Origin: Bacillus sp. AFS055030
GTDB taxonomy: Bacteria; Bacillota; Bacilli; Bacillales; Bacillaceae_G
Reading direction: 5' to 3'
Length of the DNA: 44,667 nt
Assembly (NCBI RefSeq): GCF_002574545.1
Contig: NZ_NUGT01000084.1
Span: forward strand, 1 to 44,667
In this document: piece by piece, positions 1 through 10,261 of the stretch
How the letters are laid out: every line of letters begins with the position of its first letter
Numbering within the stretch: position 1 is the first letter of the stretch
The notes under the pieces: generated by a model
The model's input: the letters and a program-made list of their open reading frames with translations, nothing else
Database searches by the model: none
What the model was told of the DNA's origin: nothing
Position numbers and translations under genes: made by a program

Positions 1-43
1 ACTCTATAGGGTACATTTTAAAAAGGACATGCTTTTTTGTTTA

Positions 44-820
44 TTATATTTCGTCGCTTCCAAAGAAGTCTTTGAAAGATTGAATTGTTGTTGCACGGTT
101 TAACGCTGCAATTGAAGTAGTTAAAGGAATACCTTTTGGACAAGATTGTACGCAGTTTTGTGAGTTACCACAGTTTGATAGTCCACCGTCTCCCATAATT
201 GCATGTAGACGTTCTTCCTTATTCATTTCTCCAGTTGGATGAGCATTAAATAAACGTACTTGTGAAAGCGGAGCTGGTCCAATAAAGTTAGATTTACTAT
301 TAACGTTTGGACAAGCTTCTAAACATACACCACAAGTCATACATTTTGATAATTCGTAAGCCCATTGACGTTTTCTTTCAGGCATTCTTGGTCCAGGACC
401 TAAGTCATGCGTTCCATCAATTGGAATCCACGCTTTAACTCGTTTTAAAGAATCGAACATACGACTACGATCAACTTGTAAGTCACGTACTACAGGGAAT
501 GTACTCATTGGCTCAAGACGAATTGGTTGTTCCAATTTATCAATAAGCGCAGAACATGATTGTCTTGGTTTACCGTTGATAATCATAGAACATGCCCCAC
601 AAACTTCTTCAAGACAGTTCATGTCCCAAGAAATTGCAGTCGTTTCTTTTCCATTTGAATTAACAGGATTTTTACGAATTTCCATTAAAGCCGAGATTAC
701 GTTCATATTCGGACGATAAGGGACAGTAAATGTTTCTTCATATGGCGCAGTGTTCGGTGAATCTTGACGTTTAACAATTACAGTAATTGTCTTTTCAGCA
801 GTCATTGTTCCATTATGCAT
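44..820 (-). CDS. sdhB: Succinate dehydrogenase iron-sulfur subunit
   Basis: Iron-sulfur subunit of membrane-bound succinate dehydrogenase (complex II). It carries electrons from the flavin of SdhA to the cytochrome b subunit SdhC. The protein shows the [2Fe-2S] cysteines C69, C74, C77 and C89, then two ferredoxin-type groups (C160, C163, C166, C170 and C217, C223, C227). The ATG at 820 lies 9 nt after GGAGG (830-834) and overlaps the sdhA stop by 8 nt, so translation is probably coupled. A second ATG at 805 would give 253 aa, which I recall as the usual Bacillus length, but it has no good ribosome site. Last gene of sdhC-sdhA-sdhB. Confidence 0.97.
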   Translation of the reverse strand: MHNGTMTAEKTITVIVKRQDSPNTAPYEETFTVPYRPNMNVISALMEIRKNPVNSNGKETTAISWDMNCLEEVCGACSMIINGKPRQSCSALIDKLEQPIRLEPMSTFPVVRDLQVDRSRMFDSLKRVKAWIPIDGTHDLGPGPRMPERKRQWAYELSKCMTCGVCLEACPNVNSKSNFIGPAPLSQVRLFNAHPTGEMNKEERLHAIMGDGGLSNCGNSQNCVQSCPKGIPLTTSIAALNRATTIQSFKDFFGSDEI

Positions 821-2579
821 TTGCTTTGTCCTCCTTCTTCTTAGAATAATCTCGTTTTCTTGGTTGAATTAATGACGTATCAACATCTTCGTAATGGAAT
901 AATGGTGAATTAGATTTTTCATCAAATTTAGCCATTGTAGTTTTTAAGAACTCCTCATCATTACGCTCTGGGAATTCAGGTTTATAGTGAGCTCCACGGC
1001 TCTCATTACGGTTATATGCACCTAATGTGATCACACGTGATAAGTGGAGCATGTTTTCAAGTTGACGAGTAAATGAAGCACCTTGGTTACTCCATTTAGC
1101 TGTATCATTAATATTAATGTTTTGATAACGCTCATAAAGTTCTTGAATTTTTTCATCAGTTTTTAATAAGCGATCATTGAATCGAACTACAGTAACGTTG
1201 TCTGTCATCCACTCTCCAAGCTCTTTATGAAGAAGGTATGCATTTTCTTTACCGTCCATTTTATAAATACGATTCATTTTTTCTTTTTCTTCATTAGCAT
1301 TTGATTCAAATACAGTAGAAGCCACATCATCTGAAGATTTAGCTAAACCATTTACGTATCGTACAGCATTTGGTCCAGCAACCATTCCACCGTAAATAGC
1401 AGAAAGTAATGAGTTAGCTCCTAAACGGTTAGCTCCGTGCATTGAGTAATCGCACTCACCAGCTGCAAATAAACCAGGAATTGTAGTCATTTGGTCATAG
1501 TCAACCCATAATCCACCCATTGAGTAGTGAACTGCTGGGAAGATCTTCATTGGAACTTTTTTCGGATCATCACCTGTGAATTTTTCATAAATCTCGATGA
1601 TTCCACCTAGTTTTACATCAAGTTCATGTGGATCTTTATGTGAAAGATCTAAATAAACCATGTTTTCACCATTGATACCAAGTTTGTGGTCAACACATAC
1701 AGAGAAAATCTCACGTGTAGCAATATCCCTTGGTACAAGGTTTCCATATGCAGGATATTTTTCTTCTAAGAAATACCATGGTTTTCCGTCTTTATACGTC
1801 CATACTCGTCCACCTTCACCACGAGCACTTTCACTCATTAAACGGTTTTTATCATCTCCAGGAATCGCAGTTGGATGGATTTGAATAAATTCACCATTTG
1901 AATAAACGGCACCTTGACGATATACAGCTGCAGCAGCTGAACCAGTGTTGATAATTGAGTTTGTCGTTTTACCAAAGATAATACCAGGGCCACCAGATGC
2001 CATAATTACAGCATCCGCAGGGAAACTTACGATTTCCATTGAAGTTAAGTTTTGTCCAACGATTCCACGACAAACTCCTTCATCATCAACTACAACTCTT
2101 AAAAATTCCCAGCCTTCATACTTTTGAACAAGACCTTCAGATTCGTAACGACGAACTTGCTCATCTAATGCATATAATAATTGTTGTCCAGTCGTAGCAC
2201 CAGCAAATGCTGTACGGTGATGTTGCGTTCCACCGAAACGACGGAAGTCTAATAGTCCTTCAGGCGTACGGTTGAACATTACACCCATACGGTCCATCAT
2301 ATGAATGATGCCCGGTGCTGCTTCTGCCATTGCCTTTACAGGTGGTTGGTTTGCTAAGAAATCTCCACCATAAATTGTATCATCAAAGTGCTCCCAAGGA
2401 GAGTCACCTTCACCTTTTGTATTAACCGCACCATTAATTCCACCTTGAGCACATACTGAATGTGATCGTTTTACGGGAACTAATGAAAATAAATCTACTT
2501 TTGTGCCAGCTTCAGCGGCTTTAATTGTTGCCATAAGACCAGCTAATCCGCCACCGACGATAATTATTTTCCCACTCAT
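813..2579 (-). CDS. sdhA: Succinate dehydrogenase flavoprotein subunit
   Basis: Catalytic flavoprotein that oxidises succinate to fumarate in the TCA cycle and respiratory chain. The 588 aa start with a GGGLAG dinucleotide-binding loop (about residues 9-14). H40, in the SHSVCAQGG segment, is the expected site of covalent FAD attachment. GGTQHHRTAF, HPTAIPG and RGEGGRVW are family substrate-site motifs. AAGGAG precedes the ATG. The sdhC stop is 12 nt upstream and the sdhB start overlaps the 3' end, as in the usual Bacillus sdhCAB operon. Full length, no defect seen. Confidence 0.97.
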   Translation of the reverse strand: MSGKIIIVGGGLAGLMATIKAAEAGTKVDLFSLVPVKRSHSVCAQGGINGAVNTKGEGDSPWEHFDDTIYGGDFLANQPPVKAMAEAAPGIIHMMDRMGVMFNRTPEGLLDFRRFGGTQHHRTAFAGATTGQQLLYALDEQVRRYESEGLVQKYEGWEFLRVVVDDEGVCRGIVGQNLTSMEIVSFPADAVIMASGGPGIIFGKTTNSIINTGSAAAAVYRQGAVYSNGEFIQIHPTAIPGDDKNRLMSESARGEGGRVWTYKDGKPWYFLEEKYPAYGNLVPRDIATREIFSVCVDHKLGINGENMVYLDLSHKDPHELDVKLGGIIEIYEKFTGDDPKKVPMKIFPAVHYSMGGLWVDYDQMTTIPGLFAAGECDYSMHGANRLGANSLLSAIYGGMVAGPNAVRYVNGLAKSSDDVASTVFESNANEEKEKMNRIYKMDGKENAYLLHKELGEWMTDNVTVVRFNDRLLKTDEKIQELYERYQNININDTAKWSNQGASFTRQLENMLHLSRVITLGAYNRNESRGAHYKPEFPERNDEEFLKTTMAKFDEKSNSPLFHYEDVDTSLIQPRKRDYSKKKEDKANA

Positions 2580-2591
2580 GACTCTCTCTCC

Positions 2592-3227
2592 TTACAAATT
2601 CGCTAGTTGTGGATCAATGAATGCAAAGATAGCACGTAATCCAACGATTGATAATACTACGAAAACACCTAATGTAACATATGTTGAAATACGTTGTGAT
2701 CTAGGTGTTACAGTAATTCCCCAAGAAACGAAGAATGACCATAATCCATTAGCAAAGTGGAAAATTGTTGAAATAACACCTACTATATAGAAAACTAACA
2801 TAAATTTCGAACTAAAAATATCAGCCATCATATTATAATCAACCGTTGCTCCTAGTTGAGCAGCGATACGTGTTTGCCATACGTGCCAAGTAATAAAAAT
2901 TAAAGTAATTACACCAGAAATACGTTGGAATAAATATAACCAGTTACGTAAGTACCCATAATTTTTAACATTGCTAGTTCCAGTGAACGCAATGTATAGT
3001 CCGTATATTGCATGGTATAAAATTGGTAAGAGAATAATAAAAATTTCTAAAAAATAGCGGAATGGTAAATTCGCCATAAAATCAGCAGCTTTGTTGAACG
3101 ATGTTGCTCCATTTGTTGCAAAATGATTGACAACTAAGTGCTGTGTTAAAAAGATTCCAACCGGAATAACGCCTAGCAATGAATGAAGTTTTCTAAAGAA
3201 AAACTCCCTTCCATTCTTGTTGCTCAT
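2592..3227 (-). CDS. sdhC: Succinate dehydrogenase cytochrome b558 subunit
   Basis: Membrane anchor of succinate dehydrogenase that binds two haems and reduces menaquinone. The 211-aa protein has about five hydrophobic segments. H30, H72, H115 and H157 are offset by two from the four known B. subtilis haem ligands (28, 70, 113, 155), so all ligands are present. The open frame runs upstream to 3314, but I place the start at the ATG at 3227: it has a G-rich ribosome site (AGGGG) just upstream, and the N-terminus MSNKNGREFFFRKLHSLLGV then matches the family. First gene of the operon, with a leader of roughly 115 nt. Confidence 0.95.
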   Translation of the reverse strand: MSNKNGREFFFRKLHSLLGVIPVGIFLTQHLVVNHFATNGATSFNKAADFMANLPFRYFLEIFIILLPILYHAIYGLYIAFTGTSNVKNYGYLRNWLYLFQRISGVITLIFITWHVWQTRIAAQLGATVDYNMMADIFSSKFMLVFYIVGVISTIFHFANGLWSFFVSWGITVTPRSQRISTYVTLGVFVVLSIVGLRAIFAFIDPQLANL

Positions 3228-3351
3228 GTAAACCCCTGCCCCCTTTAGTTTGTGCACATGAAAATTTGATTCCTCTATTATTCTAAAAAAATAGAATAAT
3301 TTAGTAATACGCATAAAAAGTCGAAATTTTTATGACATTTATCTACAACCC

Positions 3352-3380
3352 ATTTTACTCCTGATAATATAGCAGGTCAA
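3352..3380 (-). promoter_or_regulatory. Sigma-A promoter of sdhCAB
   Basis: On the minus strand, TTGACC (3375-3380), a 17-nt spacer and TAAAAT (3352-3357) form a good sigma-A promoter. Transcription would begin near 3345 and leave a leader of about 115 nt before sdhC. Confidence 0.75.
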
Positions 3381-3459
3381 GAAAACGCGTACATTTTTAT
3401 TTACTGAAAAAACTTCTCAATTAGATTGGTAATCCTTGTAATCTACAATTGTCGAATTG

Positions 3460-3489
3460 TTGTTTTTACTAGTAAATATTGTATATAAT
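3460..3489 (+). promoter_or_regulatory. Sigma-A promoter of yslB
   Basis: TTGTTT (3460-3465), 18 nt, TATAAT (3484-3489), about 40 nt before the yslB ATG and divergent from the sdh promoter. Confidence 0.65.
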
Positions 3490-3527
3490 AAAAACATGTT
3501 TTTTAGGAAAGGGAGAGTTATCCGACC

Positions 3528-3974
3528 ATGACGAACGGCATTGAAAATTTAAATATTCCGGGAAATATTTCTGGTTTTGGCTATGAGCTTATACGAAACG
3601 ATCTATTGAGTGATTTATTAGGAAAAGAGCAAAATGATATTTTATATTGGGCGGGTAAAATGCTTGCCAGAAAATATCCATTAGCAACTTTTGAAGAAAT
3701 CATTGAATTTTTTGACCAAGCTGGTTGGGGTACTCTTACTGTTGAAGAAGAAAAGAAGCAAGAAGTTCATTTAACATTATCTTCTGAATTAATTACATAT
3801 AGAAATCAACAAAAAAAGAACGTATCTTACCAATTAGAAGCTGGATTTTTAGCGATGCAAATTCAACAGCAAATCGATGTAATTGCTGAAACATATGAAG
3901 AGCAAAGTAAAAGAGGCGATAAAGTAAAATTCCAAGTAAAATGGGATTTAAAGGATCCTATTACAAGAAAATAA
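3528..3974 (+). CDS. yslB: YslB family protein (DUF2507)
   Basis: Conserved Bacillus protein of unknown function, 148 aa, without signal peptide or membrane segment. It belongs by sequence and position to the YslB/DUF2507 family, which has a haem-NO-binding/4-vinyl-reductase-like fold; the N-terminal ISGFGYELIRNDLLSDLLG and AGWGTL segments are what I recognise. It lies between sdhC and lysC, as in B. subtilis. GGGAGAG is about 10 nt before the ATG. It has its own promoter and a strong hairpin follows the stop, so it is monocistronic. No ligand can be assigned. Confidence 0.85.
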   Translation: MTNGIENLNIPGNISGFGYELIRNDLLSDLLGKEQNDILYWAGKMLARKYPLATFEEIIEFFDQAGWGTLTVEEEKKQEVHLTLSSELITYRNQQKKNVSYQLEAGFLAMQIQQQIDVIAETYEEQSKRGDKVKFQVKWDLKDPITRK

Positions 3975-3978
3975 AATG

Positions 3979-4018
3979 AAAACACCACAAGGAAATTTTT
4001 ATTCCTTGTGGTGTTTCA
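3979..4018 (+). terminator. Hairpin terminator after yslB
   Basis: A stem of about 16 bp (AACACCACAAGGAA paired with TTCCTTGTGGTGTT) around a short AT loop, starting 5 nt after the yslB stop. The T-run is broken, so termination may depend mainly on the stem. Confidence 0.7.
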
Positions 4019-4083
4019 TTAGGATGATTTTTTCATAAAAAATTGAAATATAAGTTCAAATACTTTAAGAAAAGTTCAACGTC

Positions 4084-4278
4084 CTACCCCTGCTCTTTCC
4101 TTTCATTACTTTGATCCTGTCTTCTAATTCTCTCAAAATTTTTGTTTCTCTTAACTCCTTTGATAATAGAATTTAATAAGATTAAACAAATAGAAACAAA
4201 AAACAAAATGGCGAGTATTAATAGAACAAACTGTAGCACAATTTCTCCAAATCTGAACGCAAGTAAACTATGCCTCAT
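4084..4278 (-). CDS. Small single-pass membrane protein, unknown function
   Basis: A 64-aa protein with one long hydrophobic segment (about residues 12-37) followed by a strongly basic and polar tail rich in K, R, N, Q and E. This suggests an N-out anchor with a cytoplasmic tail. The ATG at 4278 is chosen because AAGGAGG (4287-4293) lies 8 nt upstream; the longer frame starting at 4296 would run through that site. I do not recognise it with confidence; the size and layout resemble short DUF4083-type Bacillus proteins. No function can be given. Confidence 0.6.
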   Translation of the reverse strand: MRHSLLAFRFGEIVLQFVLLILAILFFVSICLILLNSIIKGVKRNKNFERIRRQDQSNERKEQG

Positions 4279-4370
4279 TATTAATACCTCCTTCATTTAT
4301 TCACCATTTAGCCGTTCTCCTTACTTATTTTAAATTTACAGAATCTTTATATAATTTATTCGCTTAACGA

Positions 4371-4500
4371 ATAAAAAACCCTTTAAAGCGCGATCTCTAT
4401 ACTATATAAGCTTAGGTAAATGGACGTGATCAATATTGATTAACTCAATATTTCAAGCCTATATAAATAAGAAAGTATACGCCTAAAAGGGTTTATTTTT
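4371..4500 (-). repeat. Long imperfect inverted repeat; lysC 3' structure and terminator
   Basis: The ends of this 130-nt stretch are complementary: AACCCTTT near 4378-4385 pairs with AAAGGGTT at 4487-4494, extended by the adjoining GCG/CGC bases. Inner blocks near 4400-4415 and 4456-4470 (both containing TATATAAG/CTATATAA-like sequence) also pair, with an AATATTGATTAA/TTAACTCAATATT hairpin at the centre. T-runs flank both outer arms. It directly follows the lysC stop, so it at least serves as lysC terminator. The size is unusual for a simple terminator. Confidence 0.55.
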
Positions 4501-4505
4501 TCTAT

Positions 4506-5012
4506 TTAGTTTTCTACTACTACTGCTTCATTAATTCGATCTAGTTGATAGCCGTTATGAAGAGCATGAACTGCTTCTTGTAAATTTGATTTTGGTATTA
4601 CTGTTGATACTTTAATTTCAGAAGTACTTACCATTTTTACAGGGATTTTACTTTCTGCTAAAAATTTAAACATTTTCGCAGCAACACCTGGATTTGAAAC
4701 CATTCCACTGCCGACAATTGATACTTTAGCTAGTTCACTTTCAAAATCAAATGAGCGGTAACCTAAAAACTCTTTCTTTGATTCTAAAACTGTTATTGCT
4801 TCCATCATATTTTCAGATTTGATCGAAAATGAAAGATTTACTAAGTTATCTGATGTTACGCTTTGGATGATAATATCTACATCGATTCCTTCACTTGCTA
4901 GTAAAGTAAAGATTTTAGGCAATAAATCTACATGGTTATTCAAACCATTTAAAGTCATCCTTGTTACATTCGATTCGAATGCGATTCCTCTTACGACTGA
5001 TTGTTGTTCCAT
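4506..5012 (-). CDS. lysC: Aspartokinase beta subunit from internal start
   Basis: Codon 246 of lysC is an ATG (5010-5012) preceded by GGGGAGG with 8 nt between GGAGG (5021-5025) and the ATG. Translation from here gives 168 aa comprising the ACT regulatory region only (MEQQSVVRGIAF...). In B. subtilis aspartokinase II the beta subunit is known to be made from exactly such an in-phase internal start and to assemble with alpha. The site is therefore a real second start by analogy; production here is inferred. Confidence 0.75.
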   Translation of the reverse strand: MEQQSVVRGIAFESNVTRMTLNGLNNHVDLLPKIFTLLASEGIDVDIIIQSVTSDNLVNLSFSIKSENMMEAITVLESKKEFLGYRSFDFESELAKVSIVGSGMVSNPGVAAKMFKFLAESKIPVKMVSTSEIKVSTVIPKSNLQEAVHALHNGYQLDRINEAVVVEN

Positions 5013-5747
5013 TTCTGTTTCCTCCCCAATAAATGTACCGATTTCATCGTGTTGACTTGAACGAACTTGAATAATTAAATGATAATTTTTTGCGAATTCT
5101 ACCGCTCTAGGATGTAAAACTGCAGCTCCTAACGCTGCAAGCTCTAGCATTTCATCATAAGAGACATGGCTTAATTTAGATGCTTTTGGTTCAACTCTTG
5201 GATCCGTAGTGTAAACCCCTAATACGTCCGTGTAAATATCACAACGTTCTGCATTTAAAGCAGCAGCCAATGCTACCGCTGTAGTATCTGAGCCACCTCG
5301 GCCTAATGTTGTAATGTCATTGCTTTCACTTAATCCTTGGAAACCAGCAACAATGACGATATATCCTTCATTAAGTAATTGTTGAATTCGTTTTGTATCA
5401 ATTGTTTCTATACGCGCATTCCCATGGACAGATTCAGTTTGAATTCCAGCTTGCCAACCAGTAAGAGAAATAGCTTTAAAACCTAGTGCTTGAATTGCCA
5501 TTGCTAATAATGAAATTGAAACTTGTTCGCCTGTTGTCAGTAACATATCTAATTCACGTTTACTGTTTTGTGGACTTATTTGAGCTGCTAAACTAACTAG
5601 TTCGTCTGTATGATGTCCCATAGCAGATACGACTGTAACTACTTGGTTTCCTTCTTTATATGATTTAGTTACTGTTTTTGCAACATGCTGAATTCGTTCA
5701 ATTGAGCCTACTGAAGTACCACCGAATTTCTGGACAATAATTCCCAT
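4506..5747 (-). CDS. lysC: Aspartate kinase, lysine-sensitive type
   Basis: Aspartokinase, first step of the aspartate pathway: phosphorylates L-aspartate toward lysine, diaminopimelate, threonine and methionine. The 413 aa begin with the KFGGTS nucleotide/aspartate signature (residues 7-12) and carry TTLGRGGSDTTAVALAAAL in the kinase domain. Two ACT domains fill the region from about residue 260. A lysine riboswitch and strong promoter precede it, so expression should fall when lysine is plentiful. An in-frame start at codon 246 has its own ribosome site and should give the separate beta subunit. Position next to uvrC matches B. subtilis. Confidence 0.96.
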   Translation of the reverse strand: MGIIVQKFGGTSVGSIERIQHVAKTVTKSYKEGNQVVTVVSAMGHHTDELVSLAAQISPQNSKRELDMLLTTGEQVSISLLAMAIQALGFKAISLTGWQAGIQTESVHGNARIETIDTKRIQQLLNEGYIVIVAGFQGLSESNDITTLGRGGSDTTAVALAAALNAERCDIYTDVLGVYTTDPRVEPKASKLSHVSYDEMLELAALGAAVLHPRAVEFAKNYHLIIQVRSSQHDEIGTFIGEETEMEQQSVVRGIAFESNVTRMTLNGLNNHVDLLPKIFTLLASEGIDVDIIIQSVTSDNLVNLSFSIKSENMMEAITVLESKKEFLGYRSFDFESELAKVSIVGSGMVSNPGVAAKMFKFLAESKIPVKMVSTSEIKVSTVIPKSNLQEAVHALHNGYQLDRINEAVVVEN

Positions 5748-5783
5748 TTTTCCTCATCCTCACTTTTTACTTAAAAAAGAATA

Positions 5784-6022
5784 CAAAAAAGCGCGTGAAG
5801 CAATGTTCACGCGCCTAATTTACAAATAAAATAGACAAATCATCAACATCTCTTCAATAGCTCCCCGCATAATTATTATGCGACAGTACTACATTTCTTA
5901 AATGCAGTCCCAACAAAATGAATTGTGGATTCATTTTATTTCGGCAAAACTCCCTTTCAACTGTCCATCACAACGCCACACGTCTATGACAGCATACTCT
6001 TAAGTTTTGCACCTCTATTACG
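5784..6022 (-). promoter_or_regulatory. Lysine riboswitch (L box) with intrinsic terminator
   Basis: Leader of lysC. On the minus strand it contains the L-box hallmark GAGGTGC (6009-6015) followed by an AGAGTATG element, several internal helices (such as CGCATAATAATTATGCG near 5867-5882), then GGGGAGCTATTGAAGAG as the 3' side of the aptamer. A G+C-rich terminator follows: GCGCGTGAA (5806-5814) pairs with TTCACGCGC (5791-5799), with six or more T after it. Lysine binding should stabilise the terminator and shut off lysC. Confidence 0.92.
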
Positions 6023-6048
6023 AGAGAAAATCATTTAATTTTAACTAA

Positions 6049-6077
6049 AATATAAATTATTTTGAAAATAGTGTCAA
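6049..6077 (-). promoter_or_regulatory. Sigma-A promoter of lysC
   Basis: Consensus-like on the minus strand: TTGACA (6072-6077), 17 nt, TATATT (6049-6054). It sits just after the uvrC stop and upstream of the riboswitch. No terminator separates it from uvrC, so uvrC transcripts may also read into the leader. Confidence 0.85.
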
Positions 6078-6093
6078 GATAAATTTATTGGTA

Positions 6094-7869
6094 TCACTCT
6101 TTATGGAAATGCTGAAAAATTTCTTCTGCAACATTTTTTGGCATTTTAGCAGCAATTAACTCATCGATTGATGCCTCTTTTATTTTTTTAACTGATCCAA
6201 AATGTTTAAGAAGGGCTTTCTTTCTTGTTCCACCAACACCCGCTATGCCATCTAAAGCAGATTGAACCATTGATTTACTATGAAGCTGACGATAGAATTC
6301 AATCGCAAATCTGTGTACCTCATCTTGAATTCTTTGTAATAAAAAGAACTCTTGGCTTTGTCTACCAAGTTGGACAATTTGAGGTGGTTGTCCTATTAAT
6401 AACTCTGAAGTGCGGTGTTTTTCATCTTTTACAAGACCGGCTGTTGGAATGAATAAAGCTAACTCATTTTGAAGTACATCTTCAACTGCAGCTAGATGTC
6501 CTTTCCCACCATCCACAATTATTAAGTTAGGTAAAGGTAAATTTTCTTTTAGAGCTCTTGAATATCTTCTACGAACTACCTCACGCATTGAATCATAATC
6601 ATCTGGTCCTACAACCGTTTTGATTTTATATTTGCGATAATCCTTTTTTGAAGGTTTTCCATCTATAAAGACAACCATTGCTGAAACAGGATTTGTTCCT
6701 TGTATATTTGAATTATCAAATGCTTCTATTCGATATGGTGTTTCAATATTTAAAATCTCTCCTAATTTTTCGATTGCTTTTACGGTTCTTTCCTCATCAC
6801 GTTCAATTAATTTAAATTTCTCACCGAGTCCAATTTTGGCATTTTTATTTGCTAATACAACTAGTTCCTTTTTTTGACCTCTTTTTGGTTGGAATACAGG
6901 AATTTTTAATAAACCTTTTAAAATTTCAGTATCCACTTTATCTGGTACAAAAATTTCTTTTGGTTTTATATTATGTGGTTTTTCATAAAATTGCCCAATA
7001 AATGATAAGAACTCTTCCTCAGGTTCATCGTAAATAGGAAAATAAGATACATCTCTTTCAATTAATTTTCCACTTCGAACAAAGAATACTTGAACACACA
7101 TCCAACCCTTGTCAACCGCGTATCCAAATACATCTCGATCAATTAAATCACTACTCATCATTTTCTGCTTTTCCATAGTCGTTTCAATTGATACAATTTG
7201 ATCTCGATACTCTTTTGCCCGCTCGAAATCTAATTGTTCAGATGCAGCAAGCATTTTTGCCTCTAACTCTTTTCGTATTTGATCTTCACCACCGTTTAGA
7301 AAACGGGCAATTTCATTTACTATGTCCTGATTTTGCTCATCAGTTACTTCCTTTACACAAGGCGCAAGACACTGACCAATATGATAATATAAACAAACTT
7401 TATCTGGTAATGAAGAACATTTTCGTAATGGATATAGACGGTCTAATAATTTTTTTGTTTCATTTGCGGCAGTAGCATTAGGGAATGGGCCAAAATATTT
7501 TCCTTTATCTTTTTTTACATTTCGCGTAATCAATAAGCGAGGATGTTTTTCAGCAGTTATTTTAATAAAGGGGTATGATTTATCATCCTTCAACATAATG
7601 TTATATTTCGGATCATATTTCTTAATTAAATTCATCTCAAGAATTAAAGCTTCCATATTTGAAGACGTAACAATATATTCAAAATCAGTTATCTCTTGAA
7701 CTAATCGATAGGTCTTACCATCATGTGATCCAGTGAAATAAGATCTAACTCTATTTTTTAAGACTTTAGCTTTTCCTACGTATATGATCGTCCCTTGAAT
7801 ATCTTTCATCAAATAGCAACCAGGCTGATCCGGTAGAAGCGCTAATTTTTCTTTTAAGTGATTGTCCAT
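6094..7869 (-). CDS. uvrC: Excinuclease ABC subunit C
   Basis: Nuclease of nucleotide excision repair that cuts on both sides of the lesion in the UvrB-DNA complex. The 591 aa show the N-terminal GIY-YIG nuclease ([20 protein letters not shown], from residue 17), a central UVR helix pair that binds UvrB ([16 protein letters not shown]), the RNase-H-like C-terminal nuclease ([17 protein letters not shown] and [10 protein letters not shown]), and a helix-hairpin-helix end ([20 protein letters not shown]). Full family length. GAGGTG precedes the ATG. A candidate promoter lies upstream: TTCAGT (7928-7933), 16 nt, TATAAT (7906-7911). Confidence 0.97.
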   Translation of the reverse strand: MDNHLKEKLALLPDQPGCYLMKDIQGTIIYVGKAKVLKNRVRSYFTGSHDGKTYRLVQEITDFEYIVTSSNMEALILEMNLIKKYDPKYNIMLKDDKSYPFIKITAEKHPRLLITRNVKKDKGKYFGPFPNATAANETKKLLDRLYPLRKCSSLPDKVCLYYHIGQCLAPCVKEVTDEQNQDIVNEIARFLNGGEDQIRKELEAKMLAASEQLDFERAKEYRDQIVSIETTMEKQKMMSSDLIDRDVFGYAVDKGWMCVQVFFVRSGKLIERDVSYFPIYDEPEEEFLSFIGQFYEKPHNIKPKEIFVPDKVDTEILKGLLKIPVFQPKRGQKKELVVLANKNAKIGLGEKFKLIERDEERTVKAIEKLGEILNIETPYRIEAFDNSNIQGTNPVSAMVVFIDGKPSKKDYRKYKIKTVVGPDDYDSMREVVRRRYSRALKENLPLPNLIIVDGGKGHLAAVEDVLQNELALFIPTAGLVKDEKHRTSELLIGQPPQIVQLGRQSQEFFLLQRIQDEVHRFAIEFYRQLHSKSMVQSALDGIAGVGGTRKKALLKHFGSVKKIKEASIDELIAAKMPKNVAEEIFQHFHKE

Positions 7870-8013
7870 TTCCTCTCACCTCTTTCGTGCAATTGTACAC
7901 TTAATATTATAATCTCCACATTTGAAAACTGAAAATACTTTAATCATATTAAGTAAAAATTAAGTTTTCTAATGTAACTTTTATTTCATCTAAAAAAAGG
8001 GAGTAATGATAAG

Positions 8014-8451
8014 ATGAAAAAAGTAAGAGTAGTTCATTTTTGGATTGGTGTTATTGTATCGGTTTTCTTATTAATCGAATCGGCTACAGGAATTATCCTG
8101 TATTTCAATAAAGGTGAAGAAGAAAAGGGACGATTTCCTATGCAAAATCAGTTACCATCCGGTAGTCAGTTTAATGGAGAAGAACACTCTCAAAATAGCG
8201 TTCAAAACAATCCTCTTCAAAATGGACAAAGTGATGCTAATTTTCAAACTCCATTCCAAAATTTTGGAAAAAGACCTGAGCATTCTGCATTTTCAGCTAA
8301 AAGCTTACATACCGGCATAATTGGTCTAATTAGTGGCATCGGTCTTTTTATACTTACCGGAACAGGGTTAGCCCTATCTTGGATTTTGTGGAGTAATAAA
8401 CGTAAAATAAAAAAAAGAAAAGAAAAAGTATCAACCGCAACCGCTATTTAA
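8014..8451 (+). CDS. PepSY-associated transmembrane protein
   Basis: A 145-aa membrane protein with two hydrophobic helices (about residues 8-31 and 99-126) whose sequence (HFWIGVIVSVFLLIESATGIILYF; LHTGIIGLISGIGLFILTGTGLALSW) is of the PepSY-associated TM helix type. His residues at the start of each helix (H8, H98) are typical of that family and may bind haem or metal. Between them the usual PepSY peptide domain is replaced by a Q/N/S-rich, low-complexity linker of about 60 residues. A basic tail follows. Function unknown; iron or redox transport is often suggested for relatives. GGGAG is 10-11 nt before the ATG. Confidence 0.75.
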   Translation: MKKVRVVHFWIGVIVSVFLLIESATGIILYFNKGEEEKGRFPMQNQLPSGSQFNGEEHSQNSVQNNPLQNGQSDANFQTPFQNFGKRPEHSAFSAKSLHTGIIGLISGIGLFILTGTGLALSWILWSNKRKIKKRKEKVSTATAI

Positions 8452-8504
8452 AAAAATAAATAGATTGTCCCACAGATTTTTCATGGGAACCTTCTTTTTA
8501 AGCT

Positions 8505-8536
8505 AAAAACCATCCAAAATTCTCTGGATGGTTTTC
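8505..8536. terminator. Bidirectional terminator between convergent genes
   Basis: AAAACCATCCA (8506-8516) pairs with TGGATGGTTTT (8525-8535), flanked by A and T runs on both sides. It should end the drug-exporter operon on the minus strand and the PepSY-type gene on the plus strand. Confidence 0.85.
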
Positions 8537-8561
8537 ACTTTTATTATTACAGCTTGAGAAA

Positions 8562-10199
<1,638 letters not shown>

Positions 10200-10261
10200 T
10201 CACTTTCATATCTTTTTTCTTTTTATAATTAGAAATACAAAAAAGTATTTTGTAAAAATTT

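Noticed and set aside
1-43. Weak hairpin AAAAAG/CTTTTTT after sdhB
   Set aside because: Only six A-T-rich pairs; too weak to call as terminator of the sdh operon.
3228-3314. N-terminal extension of sdhC by 29 codons
   Set aside because: No ribosome site at 3314, and the extension is unlike the family; the ATG at 3227 fits.
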